Shown piece by piece: positions 9,178-20,673 of a stretch of DNA of 64,000 nt (its first letter is position 1; each line of letters opens with the position of its first letter). This DNA is from Mesobacillus subterraneus (GTDB lineage: Bacteria; Bacillota; Bacilli; Bacillales; Cytobacillaceae): assembly GCF_020524355.2 (NCBI RefSeq), contig NZ_CP129019.1, forward strand, positions 930,001-994,000, read 5' to 3'. Below the pieces are notes generated by a model. The model was given only the letters and a program-made list of their open reading frames with translations, did no database searches and was not told the DNA's origin. A program made the translations under genes and the position numbers.

Positions 9178-11371
9178 ATGGCGAATGACCAGGTAATGAC
9201 CGCAGAACAAGTCATTGACTGTACAAAATCATATTTAAATGATAAACATGTTGAATTGGTAAGCAAGGCATATGAGTTCGCCAGACAGGCTCATCATGAT
9301 CAATTCAGGAAGTCGGGGGAACCGTACATCATCCACCCTATCCAGGTAGCAGGCATCCTGGCCGACCTGGAGATGGACCCGGCGACGGTTGCAGCTGGTT
9401 TTCTTCATGATGTCGTTGAAGATACAGATATAACACTTAATGATATAAGAGAGGCCTTCAACGATGAAGTGGCGATGCTTGTTGATGGTGTCACGAAGCT
9501 TGGTAAAATAAAGTACAAGTCGCATGAAGAGCAACAGGCTGAAAATCACAGAAAGATGTTCGTAGCGATGGCGCAGGATATTCGTGTCATCCTCATCAAG
9601 CTGGCTGACAGGCTTCATAACATGAGGACTTTAAAGCATTTGCCGAGTGAAAAACAGCGCAGGATCTCGAATGAAACGCTGGAAATTTTTGCGCCTCTCG
9701 CTCACAGACTCGGTATTTCCAAGATCAAATGGGAACTTGAAGATACAGCTTTGCGCTATCTCAATCCCCAGCAATATTATCGTATCGTCAATCTGATGAA
9801 AAAGAAAAGGGCAGAACGCGAGCAATATCTTGATGAAGTCATTGATGAGGTGAAGGAAAGGCTTAATGAAGTTTCAATCAAAGCTGAAATTTCCGGAAGA
9901 CCGAAGCATATATACAGCATCTATCGTAAAATGGTGTTGCAAAATAAACAGTTCAATGAAATTTATGATTTGCTGGCTGTCCGCATTGTCGTCAACAGCA
10001 TCAAAGACTGCTACGCAATCCTTGGAATCATCCATACTTGCTGGAAACCGATGCCTGGCCGATTCAAGGACTATATCGCAATGCCAAAGCCTAATATGTA
10101 TCAATCACTGCACACTACAGTAATTGGTCCTAAAGGCGATCCTCTGGAAGTCCAGATCAGGACAGATGAAATGCACAGAATTGCTGAATTTGGGGTTGCC
10201 GCCCACTGGGCATATAAAGAGGGGAAACCAACTGATGCTTCCAATTTTGAAACTAAGCTATCCTGGTTCCGTGAAATACTTGAATTCCAGAATGATACTG
10301 CCAACGCAGAAGAATTCATGGAGTCCCTTAAAATTGACCTTTTTTTCGGATATGGTATTTATTTTCACACCAAAAGGCGATGTCATTGAATTGCCTGCTG
10401 GTTCCGTTCCAATCGATTTTGCCTATCGGATCCACTCCGAAATTGGGAATAAGACGATCGGTGCCAAGGTAAATGGCAAGATGGTGACTCTTGATTACCA
10501 GTTGAAAACTGGAGATATCATTGAAATCCTTACTTCAAAACACTCTTATGGTCCGAGCAAAGATTGGTTAAAGCTTGCACAGACCTCACAGGCTAAAAAC
10601 AAGATTCGCCAATTCTTCAAGAAACAGCAGAAGGACGAAAATGTTGAAAAAGGCTGAGAGCTTTTGGAAAAAGAAATCCGCAATATGGATTTTGATGTGA
10701 AGGAAATTTTGACACCAGAAAACCTGAAAAAGGTTTCCGAGAAATATAATTTCTCGAATGAAGAAGATCTGTTTGCTTCAATCGGGTACAACGGAATAAC
10801 AGCTCTTCAGGTGGCGAATAGACTGACAGAAAAACTGCGCAAGCTACGTGATATGGAACAGGAAAAGGATATTTCGAATGCTGTTTCCGAGCTTAAAGCA
10901 TTTACACCTGCCAAGAAACGTGAGTCTGGCGTTCGGGTGTCAGGTATTGATAATTTGCTGATCAGGCTATCCCGTTGCTGCAACCCTGTACCTGGAGATG
11001 ATATTGTAGGTTTCATCACAAAAGGCCGCGGAGTATCTGTTCACCGTTCTGATTGCACGAACATTCATACAGAGGATGCACAGGCAAGGCTGATTCCGGT
11101 TGAATGGGAGACCGGATTGAATGAAAGCAAAGAGTATAATGTTGATATTGAAATCAGCGGCTATGACCGCAGAGGTTTGCTGAATGAAGTACTGCAGGCG
11201 GTAAACGAAACAAAGACAAACATTACCGCAGTATCCGGCAAATCTGATAAAAATAAGATGGCGACCATCAATATGTCGATCGCCATCCATAATGTCAGCC
11301 ACCTGCAAAGAGTCGTGGATCGGATTAAGCAAATTCCAGACATCTATGCTGTCAGAAGGGTAATGAGCTAG
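9178..11371 (+). CDS. relA: (p)ppGpp synthetase/hydrolase RelA (Rel); frameshift and in-frame TGA
   Basis: Bifunctional stringent-response enzyme. Start ATG 9178 follows AGGTGAT. Domains in order: HD hydrolase ([23 protein letters not shown]), synthetase ([24 protein letters not shown]), TGS ([22 protein letters not shown]), ZFD/RIS ([17 protein letters not shown]) and ACT. There are two breaks. A T7 run at 10340-10346 should be T6, giving [14 protein letters not shown]. An in-frame TGA at 10655-10657 replaces the conserved Arg of EKGRELLEKEI (GGCCGA seen as GGCTGA). Restored length is about 730 residues, normal for the family. Both are likely sequencing errors. Confidence 0.93.
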
Positions 11372-11418
11372 ACAGATTTCATTTTAGCAAGAAGAGAAAG
11401 TGTGTAAGGAGATTCACT

Positions 11419-11859
11419 ATGCGTTTAGTCATACAGAGAAGCAAAGAAGCAAAAGTAACAGTAGATGGCGAGGTAACAGGCTCCATTAATAAGGGATTTG
11501 TCATCCTTGTAGGCGTTACCCATGATGATACAGAAAAAGATGCTGCCTTTCTTGCCGAGAAGGCAGCAAACCTCAGGGTATTCGAAGATGAAGCAGGAAA
11601 AATGAACTTGTCCCTTCTTGATGTAGAAGGAGAGATTCTATCTGTTTCGCAGTTCACCCTGTATGGTGATTGCCGCAAAGGGCGCCGCCCAAACTTCATG
11701 AACGCAGCCAAGCCAGATCATGCAGAAAATGTCTATGATACATTCAACTCCTTCCTTGCTGAAAAAGGAATCAAGGTTGAAACTGGTGTGTTCGGCGCGA
11801 TGATGGACGTTCAATTGACAAATGACGGTCCGGTTACGTTGATCATCGATAGTAAATAA
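11419..11859 (+). CDS. dtd: D-aminoacyl-tRNA deacylase
   Basis: A 146-residue protein, full length for the family, that hydrolyses D-Tyr-tRNA and other mischarged D-aminoacyl-tRNAs. Start ATG 11419 behind AAGGAGA. Signatures [18 protein letters not shown], the SVSQFTLYG active-site motif and the C-terminal [10 protein letters not shown] (Gly-cisPro motif) are intact. It sits 48 bp after relA, the usual relA-dtd pairing. Confidence 0.95.
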   Translation: MRLVIQRSKEAKVTVDGEVTGSINKGFVILVGVTHDDTEKDAAFLAEKAANLRVFEDEAGKMNLSLLDVEGEILSVSQFTLYGDCRKGRRPNFMNAAKPDHAENVYDTFNSFLAEKGIKVETGVFGAMMDVQLTNDGPVTLIIDSK

Positions 11860-11870
11860 ACAAAAGTTAA

Positions 11871-11908
11871 AGAAGGTATCCCCACTTGAGGGATACCTTC
11901 TTTTTAGT
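11871..11908. terminator. Bidirectional terminator between dtd and the amidase
   Basis: AAGAAGGTATCCC / GGGATACCTTCTT perfect stem with T-tracts on both strands; it serves the two convergent genes. Confidence 0.9.
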
Positions 11909-11920
11909 ATATAGGTTTGC

Positions 11921-13695
11921 TTAATTATTTTTAAAATATCGCGCAAGTCCTTCAAATATCCCGTTAGCTACAGCTTCCTGATATTGAGGTGTATTGACGA
12001 GCATCTCTTCAGCAGGATTGCTTAAATATCCTAATTCAAGTAGGACGGCTGCTTGCTTGTTTTCCCTGATGACGTGATAATCCCCAAAGCGTGTGCCACG
12101 ATCCTTCAACATGGTTTTACCTATAACCGAAGAGTGAATTTGTTCACCTAAAGGCTTTTGCTTTGAATTATAGTAGTAAGTCGTCATGCCTCGGACAGTC
12201 CGATCGTTGATGCTGTCATAATGGATGCTGATGAACGCGTCGGAATCATGGTAATGGGAGCTGCTGACCCTGGAACCTAGGGAAATATAATGATCATTGT
12301 TCCTTGTCAATATAACGTTCGTACCGGCCGCTCTTAGTTTGTCATATAAAAGCTGGGCAGTTTTCAGGGTAAGCGTCTTCTCCATGGTTCCTCTTACACC
12401 TGTTGTCCCATTATCCCTGCCGCCATGACCAGGGTCAATGACGACTGTTTTATTTTTCGTGTGTTTCTCCGCTCCCGGTCTTTCAATTTGCGGTGCACTA
12501 CCTTTAACAGAAACGATCCAGCCGGCTACAAACCCGCTTGTTCCATTTGGCAGTGCAATCTCATACCAATTTTTTTCGACGCTTAGGATTTCAAAGCTGT
12601 CCCCCTGATTGGCACGGAAAATAACGGCTGTGCCTGTGCTTGTCCCTTTGCGAATATTTGTCCCATTATGAAGCATTGAGACACTGCTGTTATTCACGGA
12701 CTGGCTAGGTGCAGCGGCGGGACCGTTTTTCTTTTTTTCGAAGAACCAGCCAGCTGCCCAGCCTGTTTTCCCAGATTGATATTCAATCTTGACCCAATTA
12801 TTTTGTTCATCGAGAATTTTGAAGCTTTGCCCTTTTGATACAGAGCCGACGACGCTGCCGTCGAGTGAGTTTTTATCACGGACATTCAGCTGTGATGCAG
12901 TTACTGTCCCTGTGAACTGATCGACAGGAGCTGCTGGCTTGCTGCTGTCAGTTGAGAGTTTTCCTCCGATTTTCAAGTACTGAGCGCTTACCCAGGCATT
13001 TTTTCCTGCGTATGCAATCTCGTCCCACCCATTGGACTGGGAATGGACTGTCACTGCAGCTCCATAACTTAATTGACCTACTTTGCCAGAATTCAATGAA
13101 GGCTTTTCTCTTACATTTAGGGAAGTAGCGGTGACCGTCCCGCTTGTTTTGGCACTGGCTGCCGGCACTGGCGCTTCATTAGCCTTGCTCTCTGTAACAG
13201 ATATGTATTCCTTCGAGACCCATCCCTGTAAGTTCTTTGTTCGGACTTCTGCCCAATTCCCGTTGAAGCCAAGAATTTCGACAGCTTGTCCACTATTAAA
13301 AGACCCAATGACCTGCTGGTCGTACCCGGCCCTTTTCTGACTCTTAAACCATTGACGTTAACACTGCCTGAACCTTTGGAATTTGCCGTAACAGCTGGTG
13401 AAACTGCTGTCTTAGCTGATTCCTTAGCAGTAAACCAGTCAGCGATCCATCCCTTTTTACTGCCTCCTAAGCTAATTTGGATCCATTCGCCTTCTTTCTT
13501 GACGATGGAAAACTTTTCTCCCTTTTTAACTGATCCTGATATCGGGTAACTTAGTCCCGGCCCAGTTCTTACATTCAAACTTGTGGCAGTTATCGAGACA
13601 CTCCCATTATCCGCCCGAACTGATTCTAAAGCTGGAAGGCTCCCAAAAATCAGCATCAGGCAAAGGATGATCGGAACCATTTTATTTCTGGGCAA
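11921..13695 (-). CDS. yrvJ: Secreted SH3b-repeat N-acetylmuramoyl-L-alanine amidase, YrvJ-like (one frameshift)
   Basis: Cell-wall hydrolase cutting the amide between MurNAc and L-Ala. A TTG start at 13695 follows GGGAGGGAG and opens a signal peptide (MPRNKMVPIILCLMLIFGSL, about 28 residues). Five bacterial SH3 repeats follow, each opening with a T.LNVR-type strand. The Amidase_3 domain follows with zinc ligands in VIDPGHGG, the E of MEKTLTLK, ISIHYDS and the catalytic E of LLELGYLSN. Near 13318-13320 the frame slips inside SH3 repeat 2: GGT on the plus strand fits an original GGCC, restoring GTGQQVIGSFNSGQ. Restored length is about 591 residues. Confidence 0.88.
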
Positions 13696-13728
13696 TAATC
13701 TCCCTCCCTTTCCAATTCTCTTAAAAAT

Positions 13729-13754
13729 ATTTTACCGGATTTTTCCGGTAAAAT
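13729..13754. promoter_or_regulatory. Perfect 10-bp inverted repeat upstream of the amidase gene
   Basis: ATTTTACCGG (13729-13738), six-nt gap, CCGGTAAAAT (13745-13754). It lies 34 bp before the amidase start in the gap shared with divergent yrzK. Neither side has a clean T-tract, so an operator or 5'-leader hairpin is as likely as a terminator. Confidence 0.45.
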
Positions 13755-13885
13755 CACGAGGACTTTTCTCTTATATCGGTTTGGAACAAGAAAAATTCAA
13801 GTGTGAAAAGAATATCTCAAAATCATGAAAAATTTCCATAGTCGCTGGGAAGAATAGTAAGCAATAAACTATGGTAGGTGATACG

Positions 13886-14062
13886 ATGCGGTTCAGTGAT
13901 AAAGGAAGATCTGCTTCATTTGGTGAGAATCAATTATTCGGAGTAGATTTCCACGATTTTATTCAAAAGGAACAAAGCACTAACACAGTAGAATTAGCTT
14001 CGGAATTTGGGCTTTCTCTCCGTGATGTCCGAAAACTGAAAAAACAGATTGAACGTTCTTGA
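13886..14062 (+). CDS. yrzK: Small helix-turn-helix-like protein YrzK
   Basis: A 58-residue ORF from ATG 13886, with GTAGGTG as ribosome site. The C-terminal half (TVELASEFGLSLRDVRKLKKQIERS) looks like a helix-turn-helix of the sigma-70 region 4 kind. A small gene at this place, between the amidase and hisS, is yrzK in B. subtilis; its function is unknown. The hisS promoter begins 8 bp after its stop. Confidence 0.6.
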   Translation: MRFSDKGRSASFGENQLFGVDFHDFIQKEQSTNTVELASEFGLSLRDVRKLKKQIERS

Positions 14063-14069
14063 ATTGTTC

Positions 14070-14098
14070 TTGACAAGGGCATTTGTACTCCGTATTAT
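14070..14098 (+). promoter_or_regulatory. hisS-aspS promoter
   Basis: TTGACA (14070-14075), 17-nt gap, TATTAT (14093-14098): near-consensus sigma-A promoter feeding the T-box leader. Confidence 0.8.
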
Positions 14099-14104
14099 AA
14101 TATA

Positions 14105-14388
14105 AATAAAATGTTATACAGAAAACAAACCGTTGATGGAGCACAGTAACCATGAAACACGTGAAAAGAGAGGGAATGCCCTGGCTGAAAGCATTTCTGC
14201 ACGATGACCTGGTGAATGAACACTCCGTAGGATTTTCTCTGAACATGGCTGTCCAGTTATTAGGAGAAGACGTAATCAGGCGTTAACTGTTAAAGTGGAA
14301 GTGCATACATGCGCTTCAATTAGGGTGGCACCACGGGAATCCAAAGCTCTCGTCCCTTGTTATTATGGCAAGGGATTGGGGGCTTTTT
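14105..14388 (+). ncRNA. T-box riboswitch leader (His) of hisS-aspS
   Basis: The leader contains the conserved GGCTGAAAG-like stem I segment (14183-14191), a likely specifier codon CAC (His) at 14221-14223 in the context GAACACTCC, and the T-box AGGGTGGCACCACGG (about 14322-14336). It ends in a terminator hairpin (CCCTTG...CAAGGG then GGGGGCTTTTTT). Uncharged tRNA-His pairing would favour the antiterminator and switch on hisS and aspS. The specifier call is by position in the loop, not by folding. Confidence 0.88.
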
Positions 14389-14507
14389 TGTATTCTTTTT
14401 TACATAAGCTATTTTTCTCAGGAATGTTGCTAGATTCGCGATGTTCCAGAGAAGGTTATAAGTAGATGCACTAGAAATGATTCGAATTGAATGGAGGAGG
14501 ATGCACT

Positions 14508-15785
14508 GTGGCTAATCAAATCAACATCCCTCGGGGAACACAGGACATTTTGCCAGGCCAGACAGAGAAATGGCAGCTTATTGAAGCAAAGGCGAGAGAA
14601 CTTTGTGAAAGATATCAATATCAGGAATTAAGGACTCCGATATTTGAGCATACAGACCTTTTCAAGCGTAGCGTTGGTGATACAACAGATATCGTCCAAA
14701 AAGAAATGTACACATTCACTGACAGGGGTGACCGAAGCCTGACGCTCCGTCCTGAGGGTACAGCAGCGGCTGTTCGTTCTTTTGTAGAGAATAAAATGTT
14801 CGGAAGTCCTAATCAGCCAGTGAAGCTTTACTATATGGGACCGATGTTCCGCTACGAACGTCCGCAAGCAGGCCGTTTCCGCCAGTTTGTGCAGTTTGGT
14901 GTCGAGGCAATGGGAAGTGCAGACCCGGCGATTGACGCTGAAGTGATTTCCCTAGCGATGTCCCTTTATAAGGAACTTGGATTGAAAAAACTCAAGCTGG
15001 TCGTGAATAGCCTGGGAGATAAAGAGAGCCGTACGGCACACAGAGAAGCTCTAGTGAATCATTTCAAACCTCGGATTGGCGAATTCTGCAGCGACTGCCA
15101 GAACCGGCTTGAAAAAAATCCAATGCGAATCCTGGATTGCAAAGCAGACCGCGACCATGAACTTATGAAGTCCGCACCATCGATCATTGATTATCTGACA
15201 GATGATTCAGCTCAATATTTTAGTAAAGTGACGAAATATTTGACTGATCTAGGGATTGAATACGAAGTTGACGCCAATCTGGTGCGAGGATTGGATTATT
15301 ATAACCACACAGCCTTTGAAATCATGAGTGATGCGGAAGGCTTTGGAGCAATCACCACACTTTGCGGCGGCGGCAGGTACAATGGCCTTGTTGAAGAAAT
15401 CGGCGGACCGGAAACACCCGGTATCGGATTCGCTTTAAGCATAGAAAGACTGCTTGCAGCACTAGATGCAGAAGGTGTTGAGCTACTGGTTAATGAAGGA
15501 ATCGATTGCTACCTCGTTTCTTTAGGGGATGAGGCAAAGGATTATACTGTAGGCCTGCTGCACAATCTGAGAATGGCAGGATTCTCTGCGGAAAGAGATT
15601 ATCAGGATCGTAAAATCAAGGCCCAATTCAAGGCTGCTGACAGAATGAATGCTAAATATGTGGCAGTGCTGGGTGAGGATGAATTAAAAGCAAATAAAAT
15701 CAATTTGAAATCAATGGCGGACGGGGAACAAACCGAATTACCGCTTGAGAGCTTTGTTGAAAAATTCAAGGACATTTGTAAGTAG
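14508..15785 (+). CDS. hisS: Histidyl-tRNA synthetase
   Basis: Class II synthetase of 425 residues. The GTG at 14508 is chosen because GGAGGAGG (14493-14500) lies 7 nt upstream; the in-frame TTG at 14487 sits before that ribosome site. Motif 2 ([20 protein letters not shown]), the histidine motifs [14 protein letters not shown] and GGGRYNGL, and motif 3 ([11 protein letters not shown]) are intact, followed by the anticodon-binding domain. First gene of the operon with aspS, under the T-box leader. Confidence 0.97.
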   Translation: MANQINIPRGTQDILPGQTEKWQLIEAKARELCERYQYQELRTPIFEHTDLFKRSVGDTTDIVQKEMYTFTDRGDRSLTLRPEGTAAAVRSFVENKMFGSPNQPVKLYYMGPMFRYERPQAGRFRQFVQFGVEAMGSADPAIDAEVISLAMSLYKELGLKKLKLVVNSLGDKESRTAHREALVNHFKPRIGEFCSDCQNRLEKNPMRILDCKADRDHELMKSAPSIIDYLTDDSAQYFSKVTKYLTDLGIEYEVDANLVRGLDYYNHTAFEIMSDAEGFGAITTLCGGGRYNGLVEEIGGPETPGIGFALSIERLLAALDAEGVELLVNEGIDCYLVSLGDEAKDYTVGLLHNLRMAGFSAERDYQDRKIKAQFKAADRMNAKYVAVLGEDELKANKINLKSMADGEQTELPLESFVEKFKDICK

Positions 15786-15799
15786 AGGGGGGAGTTTCG

Positions 15800-17575
15800 A
15801 TGTTTGGGAGATCATATTTTTGCGGTGAAGTAACAGAAGAAGCAATCGGTGAAAAGGTAACGCTGAAAGGCTGGGTGCAGAAGCGCCGGGATCTTGGCGG
15901 GCTGATATTCATCGACTTGCGTGACAGGACAGGACTTGTACAAATTGTCTTCAATCCTGACGTGTCCCAAGAGGCACTGTCGCTTGCTGAAAAAGTTCGT
16001 ACGGAATACGTTCTTGATGTAAAAGGGCAAGTCATTGCCCGCAGCGAAGGAAGCATCAATGAAAATCTTAAGACTGGAAGGATTGAAATCCAGGCTGAGG
16101 AGCTTACCATCATTAATGAAGCGAAGACGACACCTTTCGTAATTGCTGATAAAACAGATGTATCCGAGGATGTTCGTTTGAAATACCGATATCTCGACCT
16201 CCGTCGTCCGGTAATGTTCGAAACTTTCAAGATGAGACATCAGGCAACCAAAGCGATTCGTGACTTCCTTGATGGCGAAGGATTCCTTGATGTAGAAACA
16301 CCGATTTTAACAAAGAGTACACCTGAGGGTGCGCGTGACTATCTAGTGCCAAGCCGTGTTCACCCAGGCGAATTCTACGCTCTGCCTCAATCGCCGCAGA
16401 TTTTCAAACAGCTGATGATGGTTGGCGGCTTTGAACGCTATTACCAGATTGCCCGCTGCTTCCGCGATGAGGACTTGCGAGCTGACCGACAGCCGGAATT
16501 CACGCAAATCGATATTGAAACAAGTTTCATGAGCCAGGAAGAGATCATGGGCTTGACTGAAAAAATGATGCAGAAGGTCATGAAGGATGTAAAAGGTATG
16601 TATGTGACGGAGCCATTTCCTCGCATGAGTTACGAAGAGGCGATGAGTCGCTTCGGATCTGACAAACCGGATACGCGTTTTGGAATGGAACTTGTGGACC
16701 TTTCGGAAACGGTTAAGGATTCTGGATTCAAAGTATTTGCTTCTGCAGTTGCAAACGGCGACCAGGTGAAAGCTATAAATGTAAAAGGTGCCGCAGCTAA
16801 CTATTCACGTAAGGATATTGATGGACTGACTGAATTTGTTTCTGTATACGGTGCCAAAGGTCTTGCATGGCTGAAAGCTGAAGAGGACGGCTTGAAAGGC
16901 CCGATCTCGAAGTTCTTTGGAGAAGAAGAACAGGCAGCACTTCAGGCGAAATTAGAAGTTTCAGCCGGCGACCTCCTGCTTTTCGTAGCGGATAAAAAGT
17001 CTGTTGTAGCTGATGCACTTGGAGCCTTGCGCTTAAAGCTTGGAAAAGAGCTAGGCTTGATTGACCAGAGCAAATTCAATTTCCTTTGGATTACTGACTG
17101 ACCACTATTGGAGTTTGACGAGGAAGCAGATCGTTATTTCGCAGCTCACCATCCATTCACGATGCCAGCCCGCGAAGACCTGTCTAAATTAGAGAGCGAT
17201 CCAGCAAGCGTCAAGGCACAGGCATATGACCTTGTCCTCAACGGCTACGAGCTAGGTGGCGGATCCTTAAGGATTTTTGAAAGAGATGTACAGGAAAAAA
17301 TGTTCTCTGTTCTTGGCTTCACAAAGGAACAGGCAGTCGAGCAGTTTGGATTCCTTCTTGAGGCATTTGAATATGGAACGCCTCCACACGGCGGAATCGC
17401 ACTTGGACTTGACAGAATGGTCATGCTCCTTGCCGGAAGAACAAACCTGCGCGATACGATTGCGTTCCCGAAAACAGCAAGTGCAAGCGATCTATTGACA
17501 GACGCTCCTGGCGAAGTAAGCGAAGCCCAGCTTGATGAACTTCACTTGTCATTAAAAGTTAAAAAAGACCAGTAA
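15800..17575 (+). CDS. aspS: Aspartyl-tRNA synthetase (in-frame TGA at codon 434)
   Basis: 591-residue class II enzyme of the bacterial type: OB-fold anticodon domain, motif 1, motif 2 ([20 protein letters not shown]), GAD insertion and motif 3 ([13 protein letters not shown]). The frame is interrupted once, by TGA at 17099-17101, between FLWITD and [20 protein letters not shown]; downstream codons stay in phase. Homologues have Trp or Phe there, and TGG in a TGGCCA context explains TGACCA. The gene is essential and otherwise perfect, so a miscall is far likelier than a pseudogene. It starts 14 bp after hisS. Confidence 0.94.
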
Positions 17576-17593
17576 TATCCATTAGTCATATCC

Positions 17594-17622
17594 TTGAAGT
17601 TCACTCAGGTGTGTGGTAATAT
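17594..17622 (+). promoter_or_regulatory. 6S RNA promoter
   Basis: TTGAAG (17594-17599), 17-nt gap, TAATAT (17617-17622), just before the 6S RNA 5' end. Confidence 0.65.
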
Positions 17623-17630
17623 AATTACAA

Positions 17631-17830
17631 CAGACGAAGAGTCCTGATGTGTTCGTTGTTTAACCTGAAGTTTTGACCTAACATCTATCCTTCGGGAGTT
17701 CGCGTTTTCGGGCCGCGTAAATGCCTCTGGCTAGAGGACTTACAGAAACCCGGAACAGGGCACCCACCTGCTGAGAGCGGGTTCAAGACGAAGGCAACCA
17801 ACACGACGGCACGATTGGGACTCTTCCTAC
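17631..17830 (+). ncRNA. ssrS: 6S RNA (SsrS/BsrA type)
   Basis: About 200 nt starting GACGAAGAGTCCTGATGTG, with closing helix GAAGAGTCC (17636-17644) and GGACTCTTC (17818-17826). The 3' half carries CACCCACCTGCTGAGAGC, typical of Firmicute 6S RNA. It binds the housekeeping RNA polymerase holoenzyme and lowers transcription in stationary phase. The site directly downstream of aspS is that of B. subtilis bsrA. Exact ends are inferred from the closing helix. Confidence 0.85.
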
Positions 17831-17840
17831 ATACGTAATC

Positions 17841-17869
17841 AAAAACCATGCGGATGCATGGTTTTTTTG
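17841..17869 (+). terminator. 6S RNA terminator
   Basis: AAAACCATGC / GCATGGTTTT hairpin with seven T. Confidence 0.85.
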
Positions 17870-17932
17870 ATGTTCTAATAATCTTCCTATAAAGGCCAAT
17901 ATGACTGAATCCGTATTCCCCCTAACGGACAG

Positions 17933-18229
17933 TTATTATGATTTTGTTCATCCTTTTGTCCGATAGAGAGCTTCTAACGGACAGATTTTGTGAATTCGTG
18001 CTTCGGTTTGTCCGATAGAGCCCTTCTAACGGACACTTTTCGGGATTTCCGGCTTCCGTTTGTCCGATAGAGCCCTTCTAACGGACACTTTTCAGGAATT
18101 CCGGGTTCCGTTTGTCCGATAGAGCCTTTCTAACGGACACTTTTCAGGAATTCCGGGTTCCGTTTGTCCGATAGAGCCCTTCTAACGGACACTTTTTGGG
18201 CTTTCTGGCTTCGGTTTGTCCGATAGAAC
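17933..18229. repeat. Tandem 52-bp array, family A (about 6 units)
   Basis: The word TAACGGAC occurs at 17933, 17975, 18027, 18079, 18131 and 18183: one 42-bp first unit, then exact 52-bp steps. Each unit pairs TCTAACGGACA with a TGTCCGATAGA about 35 bp on, near-complementary arms of a dyad. The array lies between the 6S terminator and tcdA and codes for nothing. Two units of the same family lie near 34441. Confidence 0.9.
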
Positions 18230-18381
18230 TCTTATAATCGGCGTTAAATCATTAATTCAGCACATTCAGTGCTAATATACACACTAATTCCTATAAAAAT
18301 ACTTGAAATTAACTTTGGGTATGTTATATTCAAAAGCGGGTATAGATAGTAACATCAATCTTTTATTTGGAGTGAGTATGG

Positions 18382-19143
18382 ATGCTTCATCAATTTTCTC
18401 GTAATGAATTGGCCATTGGTAAGGAAGGCCTTGATATAATGAAAAATAGTACTGTCGCTGTTTTAGGAATTGGCGGGGTTGGTTCTTTTGCGGCAGAAGC
18501 TTTAGCTAGATCGGGTGTTGGCAAGCTGATTCTGATCGACAAGGATGATGTCGATATCACGAATGTTAATCGCCAGCTTATTGCCCTGCTTTCGACTGTG
18601 GGCAAGCAGAAGGTAGAAGTGATGCGCGACAGGATCATGGATATTAATCCTGAATGTGAAGTCATTGCGTTAAAAATGTTCTATACAGAAGAAACATATG
18701 AAGAGATTTTTGGATACGATCTGGATTTTATTGTGGATGCTTCTGATACAATCTCTTATAAAATCCATCTGATCAAGGAGTCCATTAAGCGTAACATTCC
18801 AATGATTTCAAGCATGGGCGCAGCTAACAAGATGGATCCGACCCGGTTCCAAATCGCTGATATTTTCAAGACGCACACTGATCCTCTTGCTAAAGTCATT
18901 CGTACCCGTTTGCGCAAAGAAGGAGTCAAAAAAGGGATTCCGGTTGTTTTTTCAGATGAAAGCCCGATTGTAATCCGTGAAGATGTACGTAAAGAGGTCG
19001 GCAATGATAATGCTGAAATTCGGAAGGCGAAAATGCCGCCATCTTCAAATGCGTTTGTTCCGTCAGTAGCTGGGCTCATCATGGCGAGCTATGTTGTAAA
19101 GGAATTGTTAAAAGACATTGAAATAGAGCGTGTGAACAGCTAA
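18382..19143 (+). CDS. tcdA: tRNA threonylcarbamoyladenosine dehydratase TcdA (YrvM)
   Basis: A 253-residue E1-like (ThiF/MoeB fold) ATP-dependent enzyme that cyclises t6A37 to ct6A in ANN-decoding tRNAs. The nucleotide site is AVLGIGGVGSFAAEALARSGVGKLILID near residues 28-55; the Arg/Asp set in DDVDITNVNRQ and SSMGAANKMDPTRF follow. Start ATG 18382 follows GGAGTGAG. Located after aspS/6S RNA as in B. subtilis. Confidence 0.92.
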   Translation: MLHQFSRNELAIGKEGLDIMKNSTVAVLGIGGVGSFAAEALARSGVGKLILIDKDDVDITNVNRQLIALLSTVGKQKVEVMRDRIMDINPECEVIALKMFYTEETYEEIFGYDLDFIVDASDTISYKIHLIKESIKRNIPMISSMGAANKMDPTRFQIADIFKTHTDPLAKVIRTRLRKEGVKKGIPVVFSDESPIVIREDVRKEVGNDNAEIRKAKMPPSSNAFVPSVAGLIMASYVVKELLKDIEIERVNS

Positions 19144-19190
19144 AAAAGCGGCAAGGACCACCATGACGGTGGTCCTGCCGCTTATTTTTT
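19143..19190. terminator. Bidirectional terminator between tcdA and rarA
   Basis: AGCGGCA-GGACCACC / GGTGGTCCTGCCGCT long stem, A-tract on one side and T-tract on the other; it overlaps the last codons of rarA. Confidence 0.85.
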
Positions 19191-20458
19191 ATTGCCTGTA
19201 ATTTTTTCATAAATCGCAGCAATCGCCTGTTCGAATTTTCCGGTCTTCTTTGGCTTGTAATATACTTTATTTTTAATCCTGTCCGGGAGATACTGTTGTT
19301 TGACCCAACCACCTTCATAATCATGCGGGTAAAGGTAATCCACTCCTCTTCCCAGGTCTTTCGCTCCTTTATAATGAGCATCCTTTAGATGGTCAGGCAC
19401 CTCGCCGCTGATACCAGAGCGGATATCTGCAAGAGCGGCATCAAGAGCAGCATAAGCAGAATTGGACTTTGGGGACAGACAGAGTTCTATAACCGCATTC
19501 GCCAGGGGAATTCTTGCTTCCGGAAAGCCAACCCGATCTGCCGCTTCTATTGCGGCCAGCGTCCGTTGTCCCGCCTGCGGGCTAGCCAGTCCAATATCTT
19601 CATAGGCAATGATAAGGAGTCTTCGGTTGATGCTGACTAGGTCGCCTGCTTCTATCAATCTGCCAAGATAGTGGAGCGCGGCATTTACATCGCTGCCTCT
19701 GATGGATTTCTGGAAACCTGAGAGCACATCGTAATGGGCATCTCCGTCTTTATCATGGGCGAGACTTTTTTTTTCTGCATGCATTCTTCCGCTTCAGATT
19801 CATCAATATGGATGATCCCATCCCCATCGGGTTCGGTGGACAGCACGGCTAGTTCAAGAGCATTCAGTGAGCTTCTCACATCTCCCCCTGAGGCAGTGGC
19901 GAAATGGGTAAGTGCCTTATCGGTAATTTCGATTTTCAAGTCTCCAAGGCCTCTTTCGTCATCCGCAATGGCCCTTTGCAATGCTTTTTTTATATCATCA
20001 GGTTCAAGCGGTTTCAGTTCAAAAATCTGGCATCTTGACCTAATTGCGGGATTTATTGCGTGATATGGATTGCTTGTGGTCGCTCCAATCAAGACTATCA
20101 TCCCATTTTCGAGGTAAGGAAGCAGGAAGTCCTGCTTTGCTTTATCAAGGCGGTGAACCTCATCTAGAAGGAGAATGACCTTCCCAGACATTTTTGCTTC
20201 AGCGGCGACGACTTCCATATCCTTTTTATTATTGGTAACAGCGTTCAGAGTCCTGAACGCGAAATTCGTGCTTCCTGCTATAGCGCTGGCAATGGAGGTT
20301 TTTCCGATTCCAGGCGGTCCGTAAAGAATCATGGAGGACAATTGCTTTGCCTTGACCATTCGATTGATAATTTTCCCTTCAGCTACAAGATGCGACTGAC
20401 CAATCACTTCCTCAATCGTCCGCGGCCGCATTCTGAAAGCAAGAGGTTTAAGATTCAT
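19182..20458 (-). CDS. rarA: Replication-associated recombination protein RarA / MgsA-type AAA+ ATPase (one frameshift)
   Basis: Clamp-loader-like ATPase acting at stalled forks. The ATG at 20458 (GGAG about 8 nt upstream) gives MNLKPLAFRMRPRTIEEVIGQ. Walker A is YGPPGIGKTS, Walker B LLDEVHRLD, sensor GATTSNPYHAINPA. The frame breaks at a nine-base homopolymer, T9 on the plus strand at 19766-19774; adding one base rejoins ECMQKKK to SLAHDKDGDAHYDVLSGF. Restored length is about 425 residues, normal for the family. A homopolymer length error is the simple explanation. Confidence 0.93.
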
Positions 20459-20673
20459 GCTCATCGCTCCAATAACGCATATTTCGTATATATACAATAA
20501 CACGAACGAGGGACTTGCGCATGGTCCGCGCAATTTGTGCTATAATTGCAAAAGCCTACCTATTGACTGAGGATTTTTGGTAGTATTTAAAGTGAGAGAA
20601 TGCCATATGGGGCATTATGAATATATCTGAAAAAATAGCTAACCTTTAAGAAAAATTTGAATAGAGGTGCATT

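Noticed and set aside
13729..13754. Intrinsic terminator before the amidase gene
   Set aside because: It lies between divergent starts, so nothing upstream needs ending, and no clean T-tract follows on either strand.
8391..17101. TGA read as tryptophan or selenocysteine in apt and aspS
   Set aside because: relA has TGA where Arg is expected, many genes here end in TGA, and the sites share a damaged GGCC rather than a recoding signal.
19766..19774. Programmed frameshifting on the T9/A9 run of rarA
   Set aside because: No homologue uses frameshifting, the slip would be needed for the only functional product, and three other runs in the window show the same kind of error.
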